Below, one piece after another: positions 32,785 through 43,359 of a stretch of DNA of 64,000 nt (position 1 is its first letter; the number at the start of each line of letters is the position of its first letter). Position numbers and translations under genes: made by a program. The notes under the pieces are model-generated. The model was given only the letters and a program-made list of their open reading frames with translations. It did no database searches and was not told the origin of the DNA. This DNA is from Dreissena polymorpha (taxonomy: Eukaryota; Mollusca; Bivalvia; Myida; Dreissenidae): NCBI RefSeq assembly GCF_020536995.1, contig NC_068359.1:68864110-68928109 (forward strand), in the 5' to 3' direction.

Positions 32785-33948
32785 TTGAGTATAACGAGGT
32801 CTGTTTGTAAAACATGCATGCCCACCATATGGGCTGTCAGTTGTTGTGGCAGCCATTGTGTAAATACGTTATTTGGCACTGTGACCTTGACCTTTGACCT
32901 AATGACCTGAAAATCAATAGGGGTCATCTGCGAGTCATGATCAATGTACCTATAAAGTTTCATGATCCTAGGCGTAAGCATTTTTGAGATATCATCCGGA
33001 AACCATTTAACTGTGTCAAGTCACCGTGACCTTGACCGTTGACCTAGTGACCTGAAAGTCAATAGGGTAATCTGCGAGTCATGAACAATGTACCTATGAA
33101 GTTTAATGATCCTAGGAGTAAGCGTTCTTGAGTTATCATCCAGAAACCGTTTTTCTAAGTTGAGTCACCGTGACCTTGACCTCGAACCTAGTGACCTGAA
33201 AATCAATAGGGGTCATCTTCGAGTCATGATCAATGTACCTATGAAGTTTCATGATCCTAGGCATAAGCGTTCTTGAGTTATCCTCCAGAAACCATTTTAC
33301 TATTTCGGGTCACCGTCACCTTTGACCTAGTGACCTGAAAATCAAAAGGGGTCATCTGCGAGTCATGATCAATGTACCTATGAAGTTTCATGATGCTAGG
33401 CAGAAGCGTTCTTGAGTTATCATCCGGAAACCATTTTACTATTTTGGGTCACCATGACCTTGACCTTTGACCTAGTGACCTGAAAATCAATAGGGGTCAT
33501 CTGCGAGTCATGGTCAATGTACCAGTGAAGTTTCATGATCCTAGGCATAAGCGTTCTTGAGTTATTATCCGGAAACCATTTTACTTTTTCAGGTCACCGT
33601 GACCTTGACCTTTGACCTAGTGACCTGAAACTCTATAGGGGTCATCTGCGAGTCATGATCAATGTACCTATGAAGTTTAATGATCCTAGGCATAAGCGTT
33701 CTTGAGTTATCATCCGGAAACCATTTTACTATTTCGGGTCACCGTGACCTTGACCTAGTGACCTCAAAATCAATAGGGGTCATCTGGGAATCATGATCAA
33801 TGTACCTATGAAGTTTTATGATCCTAGGCCTAAGCGTTCTTGAGTTATCATCTGGAAACCATCTGGTGGACGGACGGACGGACATATGGACGGACCGACA
33901 TGTGCAAAACAATATACCCCCTCTTCTTCGAAGGGGGGCATAAAAATA
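32785..33948 (+). repeat. EHT class IV element, seven units
   Basis: About seven units of ~143 bases, each with 'gtgaccttgacctttgacct', 'aatcaataggggtcatctgc', 'gagtcatgatcaatgtacct' and 'tcatgatcctaggc'. It ends 'ggtggacggacggacggaca' and a hairpin 'ataccccctcttcttcgaag' followed by gggggcataaaa. It is the densest run of TGACCT half-sites in the window. Confidence 0.88.
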
Positions 33949-34053
33949 TGTTTCTTTTTATACAATAACATTTCAAAAAGTCTTTAGCTTCTTTGTTCTT
34001 GTCAATTTACATATAAACTAGATTATAACTTCTAACATGTTTCAGTTTTTTTC

Positions 34054-34518
34054 TCAATAATTTTTGTTTAGAAAAATCTTTAGGGCTTTCAGACTTCTAT
34101 CAAACACTTCTGCAATTTCTTCATACGTATCATCATGAAACATTTCAACATCACTTATGATATCATCTTCCATGTAAACATTTTCACTATTCTGCTATTC
34201 CATTTGAAAAATTTCTTGTGTCTGTTGCTTGGAATCTAATTTGACATTAATGTGGTTCCCAGCTTCAATATTTTTCTTTGCTTGTTTCTTAACTCTGACT
34301 TTTTTCATTGCCTGGCTCCCAGCTCTAATATTTTTCTGAGTCTGGTCCTCAGCTTTAATTGATTTTTGTTCATTGTTTTCCAATCCAAGTCTGGTTCCCT
34401 CTTCCTGCAAGGAAATAGCTTCTGCCTTGGCAGACTTCAGGAACTTGTTTCTCAACCATTTGATCCTTGTTAATATCACTTTTCTGTGGTCTTTCTTGAT
34501 TTTCATACGTATCGTATC
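34054..34518 (-). CDS. CARF-like gene (minus), last exon with internal TAG
   Basis: Acceptor GTGTTCAAG at 34519. In phase 0 from exon 7 it reads DTIRMKIKKDHRKVILTRIK and then a lysine/glutamine-rich stretch with repeating 'IxAGxQxxKK' motifs. A TAG falls at 34197-34195, yet the same frame stays open for 46 more codons (NSENVYMEDDIISDVEMFHD ... ALKIFLNKNY) to a TGA at 34054. The acidic tail has coding character. Either the protein ends at the TAG (107 residues from this exon), or the TAG is a recent nonsense change, an allele or a sequence error. Confidence 0.6.
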
Positions 34519-34552
34519 CTTGAACACATAAATATAGACAATTGATATAGAA

Positions 34553-34737
34553 GCCTTGCTCTGGGAAAACAGGGCTTAATGCTTGTGCTTAAAGTGCCGT
34601 CCAAGATATGCTTGTGCAGTCTCCACAGGCTAATCAGGGACGACAATTATCGCTTAAATAGTATTTTTCGTTTAAAAGAAGTATTTTCTAAGAAAAAATC
34701 CTGCATTAAGTCCCATTTCCCAGAGAGGCTTATAGAT
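34553..34737. mobile_element. MITE-A copy
   Basis: 'gctctgggaaaacagggctt' to 'cattaagtcccatttcccag'; the right internal arm is shortened. Confidence 0.85.
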
Positions 34738-34919
34738 ATTTTTTAATGGTACATAGGAGACAATCCATACGCTTGCATATCTTGCAACATTAACCTGATA
34801 AATGTGAACTATGTAAAACAATGTTACATAAATAAAACACTTGAATCGTGTTGTATATTCATATTTGGTTTGATTTCGGCATGTGATACATAAAATTAAT
34901 AGCAAAACAATAGGATGAC

Positions 34920-35382
34920 ATATGCCCCCTATAAACGCTCTGATAGAAGTTAAAGCATTTTTTTAAACCTAAACGCAGATTTCAAAACCTTAACGCAGAC
35001 CCTAAGTTCAAGGTCAAGGTCACAGGGGTCAAAATTTTTGTGCATATGAAAAGGTCTTGTCCATATAAACATGCATACCAAATATAAAGGTTATATCTCA
35101 AGGGACATAGAAGTTATGAGCATTTTTCGAAACCTAAACGCAGATTTCGAAACCTAAACGCGGACCCTTAGTTCAAGGTCAAGGTCACAGGGGTAAAAAA
35201 TTTTGGGCGTGTGGAAAGGCCTTGTCCATATAAACATGCATACCAAATATGAAGGTTATATCTCAAGGGACATAGAAGTTATGAGCATTTTTCGAAACCT
35301 AAACGCAAAGTGTGACGGAAAGACGGACAGACGGACGGACGAACAGTCCGATCACTATATTCGAAAGGGGTCATAAAAACAG
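34920..35382 (+). repeat. EHT class VIII element
   Basis: Two to three units with 'gttcaaggtcaaggtcacag', 'gtccatataaacatgcatac' and 'agggacatagaagttatgag', then 'gacggacagacggacggacg' and the end 'ttcgaaaggggtcataaaaa'. Confidence 0.75.
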
Positions 35383-35723
35383 AAATTTCTTAAGAATTTT
35401 GCAGGATACATAATACATGTAGTGCATAGAAAATATGGGTATTCGTTTTTATATCAGTAAACTTTTCCATCTAAGAATTCCTACATTTTTAACATGCAGA
35501 ATTGAAACTAATATTGTTCATGAATTGTTCCTTTTGTCATGGAGTTGTATAAATGAAACGTTTAATATCCTAAGTTAATGGCGCTTATGCTATGCCCCTT
35601 TTTCAACTAAGAATATTTATACCAGGAGTCTTCCATCAAAACTGAGACTAACTCTAGTGGGAAGAAGCATGAAAGCAAGATCATAGTAGCAGAAAAATAA
35701 TTGCAGTTTCACACTTAAAATAC
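35383..35723. other. Intron sequence without recognised features
   Basis: Between the class VIII repeat and exon 7; nothing supportable. Confidence 0.5.
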
Positions 35724-35817
35724 CTCGTTTGTCACATGGACAAGTTGCAAAGCGTCGTATATCTGATGGGCTTGGAAATTACTAACATATCTGCTGAATC
35801 CATGAAAATTCAAGTAT
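35724..35817 (-). CDS. CARF-like gene (minus), exon 7
   Basis: 94 bases with acceptor TTGTTGATTACAG and donor GTATTT. The first base completes the threonine codon begun in exon 6 (AC+A). The 31 codons read YLNFHGFSRYVSNFQAHQIY then DALQLVHVTNE, ending in phase 0 for exon 8. Only this frame is open, and the phases fit both neighbours. I do not recognise a counterpart in vertebrate CARF for this stretch. Confidence 0.68.
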
Positions 35818-35904
35818 CTGTAATCAACAACACAATTAAATATGCGTTTTTCATTGAAAGAAACATATTGACCAACACCAAACAAAGGACATTATTTATT
35901 TTAA

Positions 35905-36168
35905 ATGGGCCGTGCTCTGTGAAAAAGGGGTTTAATGCATGTGCATAAAGTTTTGTCCCAGATTAGCCTGTGCAGTATGCACAGGTTAATCAGGGACAAC
36001 ACTTTACGCTGTTAAGATATTTTTCGTTTCAAGAAAGTCTCTTCTTAGAAAAAATCCAGTTTAGGCAGAAAATGTTGTCCCTGATTAGCCTGTGCAGACT
36101 TCACAGGCTAATCTGGGACAACACTTTACGCACATGGACTAAACCCCCTTTTCACAGCGCATGGCTTA
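35905..36168. mobile_element. MITE-A copy, nearly full length
   Basis: The inverted ends 'ggccgtgctctgtgaaaaag' and 'ccttttcacagcgcatggct' and both internal arms ('cagattagcctgtgcag' and its mirror) are well kept. A good reference copy for the family. Confidence 0.9.
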
Positions 36169-36217
36169 AATCTATTTATGTAAGTTTGATTAAGTAGACA
36201 AATCATTCAAAGTTATG

Positions 36218-36395
36218 TTAACCCTTTCCCCAATAAGAAGCAAAGTGAAAATGGCTTTTGCAATCAGCATAAAACCAGAACAGCCTGCCAGTAACGCACA
36301 GTCTGTTCAGGTTTTATGCTGCTTGCTGCTCATCAGTAACTAAAGGTTGGAAATGAAGCCTTGAAAAATTGAATAAGTAAGAAAGGTACTTCTTT
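36218..36395. mobile_element. MITE-B copy, right end missing
   Basis: 'gttaaccctttccccaataa' to 'aagtaagaaaggtac'; the last 70 bases of the family are absent. Confidence 0.85.
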
Positions 36396-36425
36396 TATAC
36401 CTAATGATAAAATATAACATTTCTG

Positions 36426-36503
36426 CAGTGAAAATTAACAAATTGTTATTTTCACCGAAGAAAATAACACATTGTTATTTTCACCGAAGAAAATAACACA
36501 TTT
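36426..36503. repeat. Short tandem repeat with hairpins
   Basis: A 35-base unit, 'aaaataacacattgttattt' then 'tcaccgaag', is present about two and a half times. 'aaaataaca...tgttatttt' folds on itself. Confidence 0.8.
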
Positions 36504-36665
36504 TCGGACTTGGTTGTCGCAATAATTTCATGACCAACCCTAACAGAAGCTGTAGACAGACTGAGAATTGATTCAAAGATTTAGTTATAAACACTCGACC
36601 AAAACAGGGATCATCAATTGCTTAAGGGATCACAATCTTTGATGCGGAAAAGTCATTCAAAGTTA

Positions 36666-36891
36666 TGTTAACCCTTTTCTCCATAAGAAGCAAATTGAAA
36701 ATGGTTTTTGCAATCAGCATTAAACCAGAACAACCTGCGAGTAACTTGCAGTCTGTTCAGGTTTTATGCTGTTTGCTGCTCATCAGTATCTAAGGGTTGG
36801 AAATGAAGCCTAAAAAACTTGAATTAGTAAGAAAGGTATTTAATTTAATGTAACTTTGTAAAGGACCAAAAATTTGTATCTAAAAACTTAT
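36666..36891. mobile_element. MITE-B copy, left part (split)
   Basis: 'gttaacccttttctccataa' onward. The copy is cut at 36891 by the element at 36892 and resumes at 37693 with 'cttatctaagtggtaaaggg'. Confidence 0.85.
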
Positions 36892-37692
36892 CAGGGTTGC
36901 CACCAACCTGATGAAATAAAATTCCCCGACTTTTCACTGACTTTTCCCTGATCAAATCTTGGTTTTCACGGACTAATTTCATGACATATTTGGCCTAATC
37001 CCCCCCATACAGCCGACCAAATCCACCTATTTTATGTTAATTTTATTCTTTAACATAAAATATTTAACAAATAACAAAGCAGTACATCTTGTACACTAAA
37101 CTATGCATGATGCTAGGCTATATAGTAAATACCACCAAACCAAAGAAAAACAAGCAAATTTGTTGAATTGATATCCCCCACCAATATGCTTCTGGACACA
37201 CAAGTTTTATATTTGACTATCAAAAAAGCATTTTTTTCAATTTACAAAGGGCCATAACTCCGATATTAACAGATGGTGTACAATGCCATTTCAAGCATAA
37301 AATATAGAATTAATCAGCTCTGGGGGCAAAGGTTGCAAAGCCTTTCAGCCTTCAAGGATACAAAGAATTAATGAAAGATAAAAAAGAGATAAATTTACAT
37401 TTTTGAACATGCTTACCTATGTTAATGTTTTATGTAGATCTACATAGAAATAGTTAAAACATTTCCACAAAAAAAATACTGTCCAATCTACTAAAACAAA
37501 TGATACCTGAAGACTGCCATAGCCACTAAATAACTTATGCATCGACGCAAAATTTTATTTTCACCTGACTTTTCACTGACTTTTCTGAAATTTAATTTTT
37601 CACTGACCATTTTGTTAAATTCCCTGACTTCACTGACCATGAAAAAAAATCAATCAAATTTCCCTGACTCTTCAAGTTAAGTGGCAAACCTG
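36892..37692. mobile_element. 801-base non-autonomous element, 5-base duplication
   Basis: The ends 'cagggttgccacc' and 'agtggcaaacctg' are inverted copies, and the flanks 'cttat' (36887 and 37693) are exact. It sits inside a MITE-B copy, so both borders are independently confirmed by the split host. The interior repeats 'gacttttcactgacttttc'. Fits the hAT5 group; no transposase. Confidence 0.85.
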
Positions 37693-37716
37693 CTTATCTA
37701 AGTGGTAAAGGGTTAA
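37693..37716. mobile_element. MITE-B copy, right part (split)
   Basis: 'cttatctaagtggtaaaggg' then ttaa. It completes the copy that begins at 36666. Confidence 0.85.
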
Positions 37717-37811
37717 ACTCCTGCCAGTCAAACAAACAAATCTGGACCCACCATGGGATGGGTGATTTCACTTCTATTTGCACTCCTTTCATTAAGGAGA
37801 AACAATTGAGC

Positions 37812-38050
37812 CAAGCTCTAGAAAAACTGGGCTTAATGTATTTGCGTAGAGTTTCATCCCAGAGTAGCCTGTGCAGTCTGCACAAGCTATTCAGGGAAAA
37901 CATTTTTCCTTATGACTTAATTTCAGAAGACACTTCCTTAAAATTCTGTAAAATAGGAAAGTATCATCCTGATTAGCCTGTGCTAACTGCACAGGCTAGT
38001 CTGGGACAATACTTCACTCACATGCATGAAGCAGTTTTCCCTGAGTGAGG
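37812..38050. mobile_element. MITE-A copy
   Basis: 'gctctagaaaaactgggctt' to 'gcatgaagcagttttccctg'. It ends 13 bases from the donor of exon 6 of the minus CARF-like gene. Confidence 0.85.
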
Positions 38051-38063
38051 CTCAATATCATAC

Positions 38064-38128
38064 GTGTGAATACTGGCTCCTGCAATGACATCATCTGGCA
38101 GATCTTTTGGACATTTTGGATTCAGGGG
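38064..38128 (-). CDS. CARF-like gene (minus), exon 6
   Basis: 65 bases, acceptor TTCTCCTTTCATTAG, donor GTATGA. Read in phase 0 from exon 5: PLNPKCPKDLPDDVIAGASI then H, plus two bases (AC) completed by exon 7. The phase match to exon 7 supports both borders. A MITE-A sits just inside the downstream intron. Confidence 0.68.
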
Positions 38129-38404
38129 CTAATGAAAGGAGAAATATCTGATCAACATGTTTTACATCATAACATGCATGGTATTAGTAAACATATGATT
38201 TAAAGCAATATTCAGTACAGACTTTAAATGAGCAGTAGCACATTGTATATGTGTGAACATGGGAAGAGCTTGACACAGTAGTGACTAATATTTAATTATG
38301 TTGCATGTGAAATACCTAGCAAGTTGTGACAGTGAAAAATTTGACCCTGGGGTGTGTCCAGTTTTACCCAAGGAGCATTCAAATAAAGTTCTTAAAGAAC
38401 ACCC

Positions 38405-38575
38405 TTACACTTTGATGTACCACATTCAGGTTTAAAGCTTCTGGCTGCTCACCAGTATCTCAGGGTTGGAAATAAAGCATAAAAACTTGAATCCAGTAAG
38501 AAAGGTCTTATATTTAAATTGATTTTCTTAGGGACCACGAACCCTTCAAAATGTGTATCTGCTCGGGAAGGGTTA
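38405..38575. mobile_element. MITE-B copy, left-truncated
   Basis: 'cattcaggtttaaagcttct' to 'gctcgggaagggttaag'. Diverged; it lies next to exon 5. Confidence 0.75.
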
Positions 38576-38602
38576 AGTGTAAAAAAACCATCTAGTACAA
38601 AC

Positions 38603-38809
38603 CTTTGGTCTTGCTATGTCCATATGAGTGCGAAGGGTTCTGTAGTCCACTCTAAATCTGGCGTTGCATGGGTCAGGTGGGCCTCCACATATCTCGTGTA
38701 TGTACCCATTGATATGCAGCCGCATTTCTTGGATTGTGTGGACGCCCTGGTGGTAAAGCTCTTTGATTCTCCCCGAAACTCGGGGATCAATCATCTGGGG
38801 TGTCAATTC
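38603..38809 (-). CDS. CARF-like gene (minus), exon 5, helix block
   Basis: 207 bases, acceptor TTTGTTATACAG, donor GTTTGT, phase 0 at both ends, 69 codons. MIDPRVSGRIKELYHQGVHT, then an EMRLHINGYI helix and RFRVDYRTLRTHM, align with the CARF block LHPQVAHKIQELVSQGIEQV ... RKQLRKFVERELF ... SFFPTVNDIKNHI (recalled). This is the most conserved CARF segment seen here and secures the family. Exon 4 ends with two spare bases while this exon starts in phase 0, so an exon or a base is missing between them. Confidence 0.78.
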
Positions 38810-38810
38810 C

Positions 38811-39415
38811 TGTATAACAAAATGGCAGTGATTTTTCCAGCCAATTTTGGACCAAAGTATGATCCCTTCCAAAAAGTTATGTTTGTTGGTTTTCTTCCCT
38901 GTTTTATGTACACTTATTTTTTTTTGAAATATGATACAAACTGTTCGACAATAGCCATTTTGGGGTATAAAATAGGACCCTCCCCACTCCCCAGGCATGT
39001 TTGTTGAAATGCTACATTCTTTTATGTAACATTTATCTTTATTTGTGGAATAAGATACAAAACATGTGAAAAAAACAACAATGTCAATCTGAGAATGGGT
39101 CTATCCAAATACAGATCTCTTTCACTTGCTGAAATTAAATGGGACTCATTTAAGAATTTTTTTTTTTTAGGTTGTCCAAAACAACAATTAGTGAGACATG
39201 GTACTAGTCACAGAATATACACAACTTCTCAAAGGGCTAACAGACAATTCTCTAAGGGCTAACAGACAATGATTCCCTGATTTTTAATAAACATAACATA
39301 CTGGCCACAATGTCTTGAAATATGTATGTAATCCATCTAATCAAATCCCCTGCCTCGGATCCTTGGTACATAGGAAGATGCAATACCCGATGGCTATAAA
39401 AGCTAGACCATAAAT
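38811..39415. other. Intron sequence without recognised features
   Basis: Contains a 12-base T run near 39160. 'ccctgcctcggatccttggt' near 39349 may be part of the SINE that follows. No exon was seen. Confidence 0.4.
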
Positions 39416-39622
39416 CAAGGCAGTAAAAGGCTGTCCATTTGGCAAACTGGTTGGTACACATGCTTCTCACAGGTTTAATCCCCATTCCCGGATGCATGCA
39501 AGTTTGGTTAGTGGTCACCATAACAGACAGGTGGGGTTCAAATTCAATCCAGGTATTCTGGCTTCCTCACACAACAAAAGACTACACCAAAATGTACAAA
39601 TACCTTTTAGTAAAACAAGAGA
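39416..39622 (+). mobile_element. Probable SINE, decayed
   Basis: 'ttggcaaactggttggtaca' (box A-like), 'acaggtttaatccccattcc' (box B-like) and 'ggcttcctcacacaacaaaa' form a tRNA-head-plus-body layout. Divergence makes this tentative. Confidence 0.4.
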
Positions 39623-39970
39623 GACATGGGCCCTAAGGCGCTCTCCTGAGACCCAAATGAACTAGGGTACTTTCAGAAAAAGCGAGCTGATTCATGCAAG
39701 ATGACCATAAGTATTAACATCTTTTTCTAATTTGACCTAGTGACCCAGTTTTTTAGCTCACATGACCAAGTTTCAATGTCATGTGAGATTTTATTGGGAC
39801 AAATGTTCTGTCCAGGTTTCATGAAGGTAGGCCAATAAATGTGGTCACCATTATAGCATCAATAAGTTTTCAATAAAGCCGTATAAAGAAAACTGCCCCA
39901 GTCCCTCCCAGCGGCTATGTTTTTTCAACAAACATGAAGAATTTTTTAACTAGACCTAGAAGTCACTAGA
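39623..39970 (+). repeat. EHT class III/V-like element, decayed
   Basis: Starts 'caagagagacatgggcccta' (hairpin with 'ggcgctctcctgag') and has one to two units with 'tttgacctagtgacccagtt' and 'gttctgtccaggtttcatga'. The end is unclear. Confidence 0.5.
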
Positions 39971-40700
39971 ACAAGTGTTCAATTAAGTGTTCTTAGTAAG
40001 TTTAATTTAGATTGCACTAAAATTTTGACTTCTACAGTGTTTGTTAACAATGTTTCACTAGAGTCATAATATATATAATGCTGCCCTGCTTTTCCTTTAC
40101 ATTCATAACAAAGATTGAAATAAAAAAACATCATGACAGTGATGCCTAGCAATAAAGACCTGGTGTGTTTCTCTTCTGTCATGAAACTCGATAAAGGATT
40201 TGACAGGTTCAGAAAATAGCACTTAAGAGTTTGTTGTCACCAGTCCAGATAGCAATTTTGCAACAACTTGGTATGCAACATTCCATCTTATTGTAAAACC
40301 ATCTATTTAAGTAAAATAAACCTATACCAGTACATATGTTTAACAGAATGGTAGTTTCGTTTTTATTTCCAACAAAAACGAAGTTTTACATACCTTTTTT
40401 TTCCCGATACAGTTTTGGAATTTGAACCTGACCTAAGGATATTATATGGGATTTGTCCAGAAGATCGAACGTCTTTTGCATGAGTTGCGTACCCTATTCA
40501 ATTTTTAGTATTGTTAATAATCTGAGAACATGATAAGATGATAAATTATTCCCAAACCTCAAGCAAATATTATCGAGTAGTCTAGTATTATCAAATATAT
40601 TTATACAAACATGTCTAACATAAGAAATACATGGTTATGCAAAAACATTACAATAATACTGTAATCTATTAGCCCATCTTGAGATTTTCCATACATTAAT
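39971..40700. other. Intron sequence without a supported exon
   Basis: AT-rich sequence of the minus CARF-like gene. A splice-bounded open stretch at 40493-40394 was considered and set aside because its phase does not fit. Confidence 0.4.
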
Positions 40701-40703
40701 GAT

Positions 40704-41035
40704 TAGCTCTGGGAAAACGGGGCTTAAGGCATGTGCATTAATTGCCTGCCAAGATTACCCTGTGCAGTCCACACAAGCTTATCAGAGACTACACTTTCTG
40801 CTGAAAGGTATTTTGTATTTAAAGAAAGTCTTTTATTAGCAAAAATCCAGTTTAGGCTAAAAGTATTGTCCAAGCCAGATCAGCTTTCCCAGAACAATCG
40901 TCTATGCAAGTGTTGTCAGCAGCTTGATTTAAAGTGTAGCTTTCTTATTTGGTACCCTTTTAAAGGTTTCTTCTTAGCAAAAATCCAAAATAGGCAGAGT
41001 GTTGTCCCTGATTAGCCTGCGCGTACTACACGCAT
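40704..41035. mobile_element. MITE-A copy, rearranged
   Basis: 'gctctgggaaaacggggctt' at the left and 'agtgttgtccctgattagcc' at the right. The middle holds a partly duplicated 'cttattagcaaaaatccagt' segment, making it longer than the family norm. Confidence 0.75.
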
Positions 41036-41063
41036 AAAGACCAATTATCCCTGAACAATTTAC

Positions 41064-41167
41064 CTCTTTATTGGGTGCCCTTTTTGGTCATCGTCTGATG
41101 GCAAAGCCATGTAGTAGAGAAAGAAGTGTTTCACATGAGCGCCTGTTTGGATAGTTTGAAAAATTGC
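41064..41167 (-). CDS. CARF-like gene (minus), exon 4
   Basis: Read after CATTACAGAG (the second AG gives phase 0): AIFQTIQTGAHVKHFF then LYYMALPSDDDQKGHPIK, plus two bases before a GTAAAT donor, 104 bases in all. The 'YxxxLPsxdxxxGHP' pattern matches the CARF segment 'RWYVQLPTQQAHQ' and its relatives. It joins exon 3 in phase 0. The two leftover bases conflict with exon 5 (phase 0), one of several signs of damage or a missed exon. Confidence 0.65.
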
Positions 41168-41900
41168 CTCTGTAATGCGCCGGTATTCTCTTCCAGATGG
41201 TATTGAGTTCATCTACAAAACATATAAAACACTGTGCTTTTTTCTACAAACTTTAAATCTTGGCTTTCTTTCGAAATTGTCAGACTTGCCTTTATTTGGC
41301 AGGACAGTTACAGATCAGGCTAACATCATGTCAACTTGGAAACAACATTGGTTTACCAAAAGCACCTCAACTGCTACCATATTTTAGACTTTCAAAAATA
41401 AAAAAACAGTAAATTGCAATACAAAATTTGAGAAATTCTTTAATAAAAATTTGTATCCTAAATATTTTTAGAACATGTGTGTTTTACATTGTATGGGGAA
41501 CAATATTTAAATGTTTGAAATATAAAACAGCTATTTTGTCCCATCTTTATCAAGTACAGGAAAACTACAATTGAGAAAAAACTACATATTTCAAAATCCA
41601 ATAAGTTTTTTTTGTAATTGCGACATTTAGGTATTTTCCCTATGCAGCTTTATGGTTTGAACCTCAGTAAATATAATATTGACAACTTGACAACACGTAT
41701 CAATTTGTAAGTATTTGTAAGCAAAAATCAGATACACCAATATCCCAATATCAAGACTGCACAATGCAAATTTTTTAAATTTCATGTTTTTTGCGCTAAT
41801 TTTTAAAAATTGGGCTGGTACTGGTACTTTTCCAATTGGCCCCAAAAATCTCTGTATAAAGCGTGTTTTTACAGTTCCAAATAAACTATGGAAAAATTAT

Positions 41901-42130
41901 ATGGCTGAATCATGCGAAAATGCGTCTCATGACATAAGCCTCCACAGTAGCTCCAGACCAGCCTGCGCATCCCCAGTCTAGTCAGAGGTTATTCTGTGCC
42001 TTACAAGAACACAAAACCTTGCATGACTTCACACCGGACAGTGTAGCTCCTGACCAGACTGCGTGAATGCGCGGTCTGGAGCTACGCTGGCCACATATGG
42101 CATAAGACCCATTTTCGCATGACGGGGCTC
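41901..42130. mobile_element. Palindromic MITE (catgcgaaaatgcg arms)
   Basis: 'catgcgaaaatgcgtctcat' is mirrored by 'cataagacccattttcgcat'. Inner arms are 'gtagctccagaccagcctgc' and 'gcgcggtctggagctac'. About 230 bases, non-coding, ending beside exon 3. Confidence 0.8.
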
Positions 42131-42140
42131 TTAATATTAC

Positions 42141-42200
42141 CTTGTAAGAAGGGAAATGACATACGGCACTTATCTGCAATCTGGCTGGACAATCAACTTT
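42141..42200 (-). CDS. CARF-like gene (minus), exon 3, Cys-Pro block
   Basis: 60 bases, acceptor TTTTTTTCCCATCACAG, donor GTAATA, phase 0, 20 codons: KVDCPARLQI then SAVCHFPSYK. It aligns with CARF [20 protein letters not shown] (recalled) almost position by position (CPAR...I...V..FP.Y). Short, but with ideal splice edges. Confidence 0.75.
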
Positions 42201-42704
42201 CTGTGATGGGAAAAAAAGAAACATCTTTAAAGCAATTATTAAGAAACATTTAAGTAAAATTGTGAAATTGCAGACATTGTTTCCAACAGGTGTCTTACCA
42301 AACACATTTAAATTGGTAAAACATAAAAATTAAAGAAATTGCAGGCTTCATATGAGCATCTTAATCACCTAAGGGCAGCAAACAACATCTTCATTGGAAA
42401 AATAATCCTAGAATTACTTGTTTATTGTTCATGGCCTATGTTCAATACATGTAATAACAGGTAACAGCTTAGAAGTAATTTGCATATTCATTTTCCATAC
42501 ACAATGTCCATGCGTAAAAAAAATGGTCTATCAGGGATATCAATTAATTAACAATGATAAGTTTTCAGTTAAATAAACAATTACGCTCATTAGCAATCAT
42601 GGACATTTCAAAGGGCGCTGTTCACATATTTTTTATTTTGTTTGAATACTTATACATGAATTTACAAATATATAACATTTGGAAGTCTGAATTAACCTAA
42701 ATTA

Positions 42705-42842
42705 AATTTCCCTCTCAGAGCCAAAGTTGAAATGGCTATGTGCAAACAGCAAAAAAACTGAAACAGCCTGCGAATAACTCGCAGTCTGTTCAGGTTTTAT
42801 GCTGTTTGCTGCTCAACAGTAACTAAGGTTTGGAGATAAACT
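42705..42842. mobile_element. MITE-B copy, right end missing
   Basis: 'aatggctatgtgcaaacagc' to 'aacagtaactaaggtttgga'; the final third of the family is absent. Confidence 0.8.
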
Positions 42843-43359
42843 TTAAGAAGGAAATATTGCACTCACTAAGATTTAAACATAAAAAGCAAAATTGTATTAA
42901 CCACCACTGGAAGATTCCGGCTAAAGGAAATAACTTTGTAATCAAACTACTATAATTTATTATGCGTAATAGACATATTTTACAAGTTACATGTATTAAT
43001 GACAAGTGTAACAAAAGCGTTATTTCAGATATTAACCAATTAGCATAAATTAATGATCATCCATAATTGATAAAATAATGTTACCCATTTTTGTAAACTG
43101 AAATGTTATATTGCTAGTATGAATATAATGTATACATTTCTTTTTTGAATCAATGGATATACTTTTCTTAAAATGTCATTTTTCCCAATCGGTGAACAAG
43201 TCTGTGAAGTCTAGATGATTTTTTTTACTGTGGCTTTAATATACATGTACTGCACAGGTAACAGCAAATACCTTATTTACTGGATGCCTAAAGTTTGGAT
43301 AATAGAACAACAATAAAACATACATTTTGTAAACCAACCTTTGAGGGCCTGGCTTAAAC
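42843..43359. other. Intron sequence without recognised features
   Basis: AT-rich sequence between exons 3 and 2 of the minus CARF-like gene; nothing supportable. Confidence 0.5.

Noticed and set aside
38519-39007. 162-codon plus-strand frame
   Set aside because: It is the shadow of exon 5 of the minus CARF-like gene on the other strand.
40394-40493. An extra exon of the minus CARF-like gene between exons 4 and 5
   Set aside because: It has AG and GTATGT edges and the right length modulo three, but in the incoming frame it meets a TAA after about 17 codons; the open frame does not match the phase.
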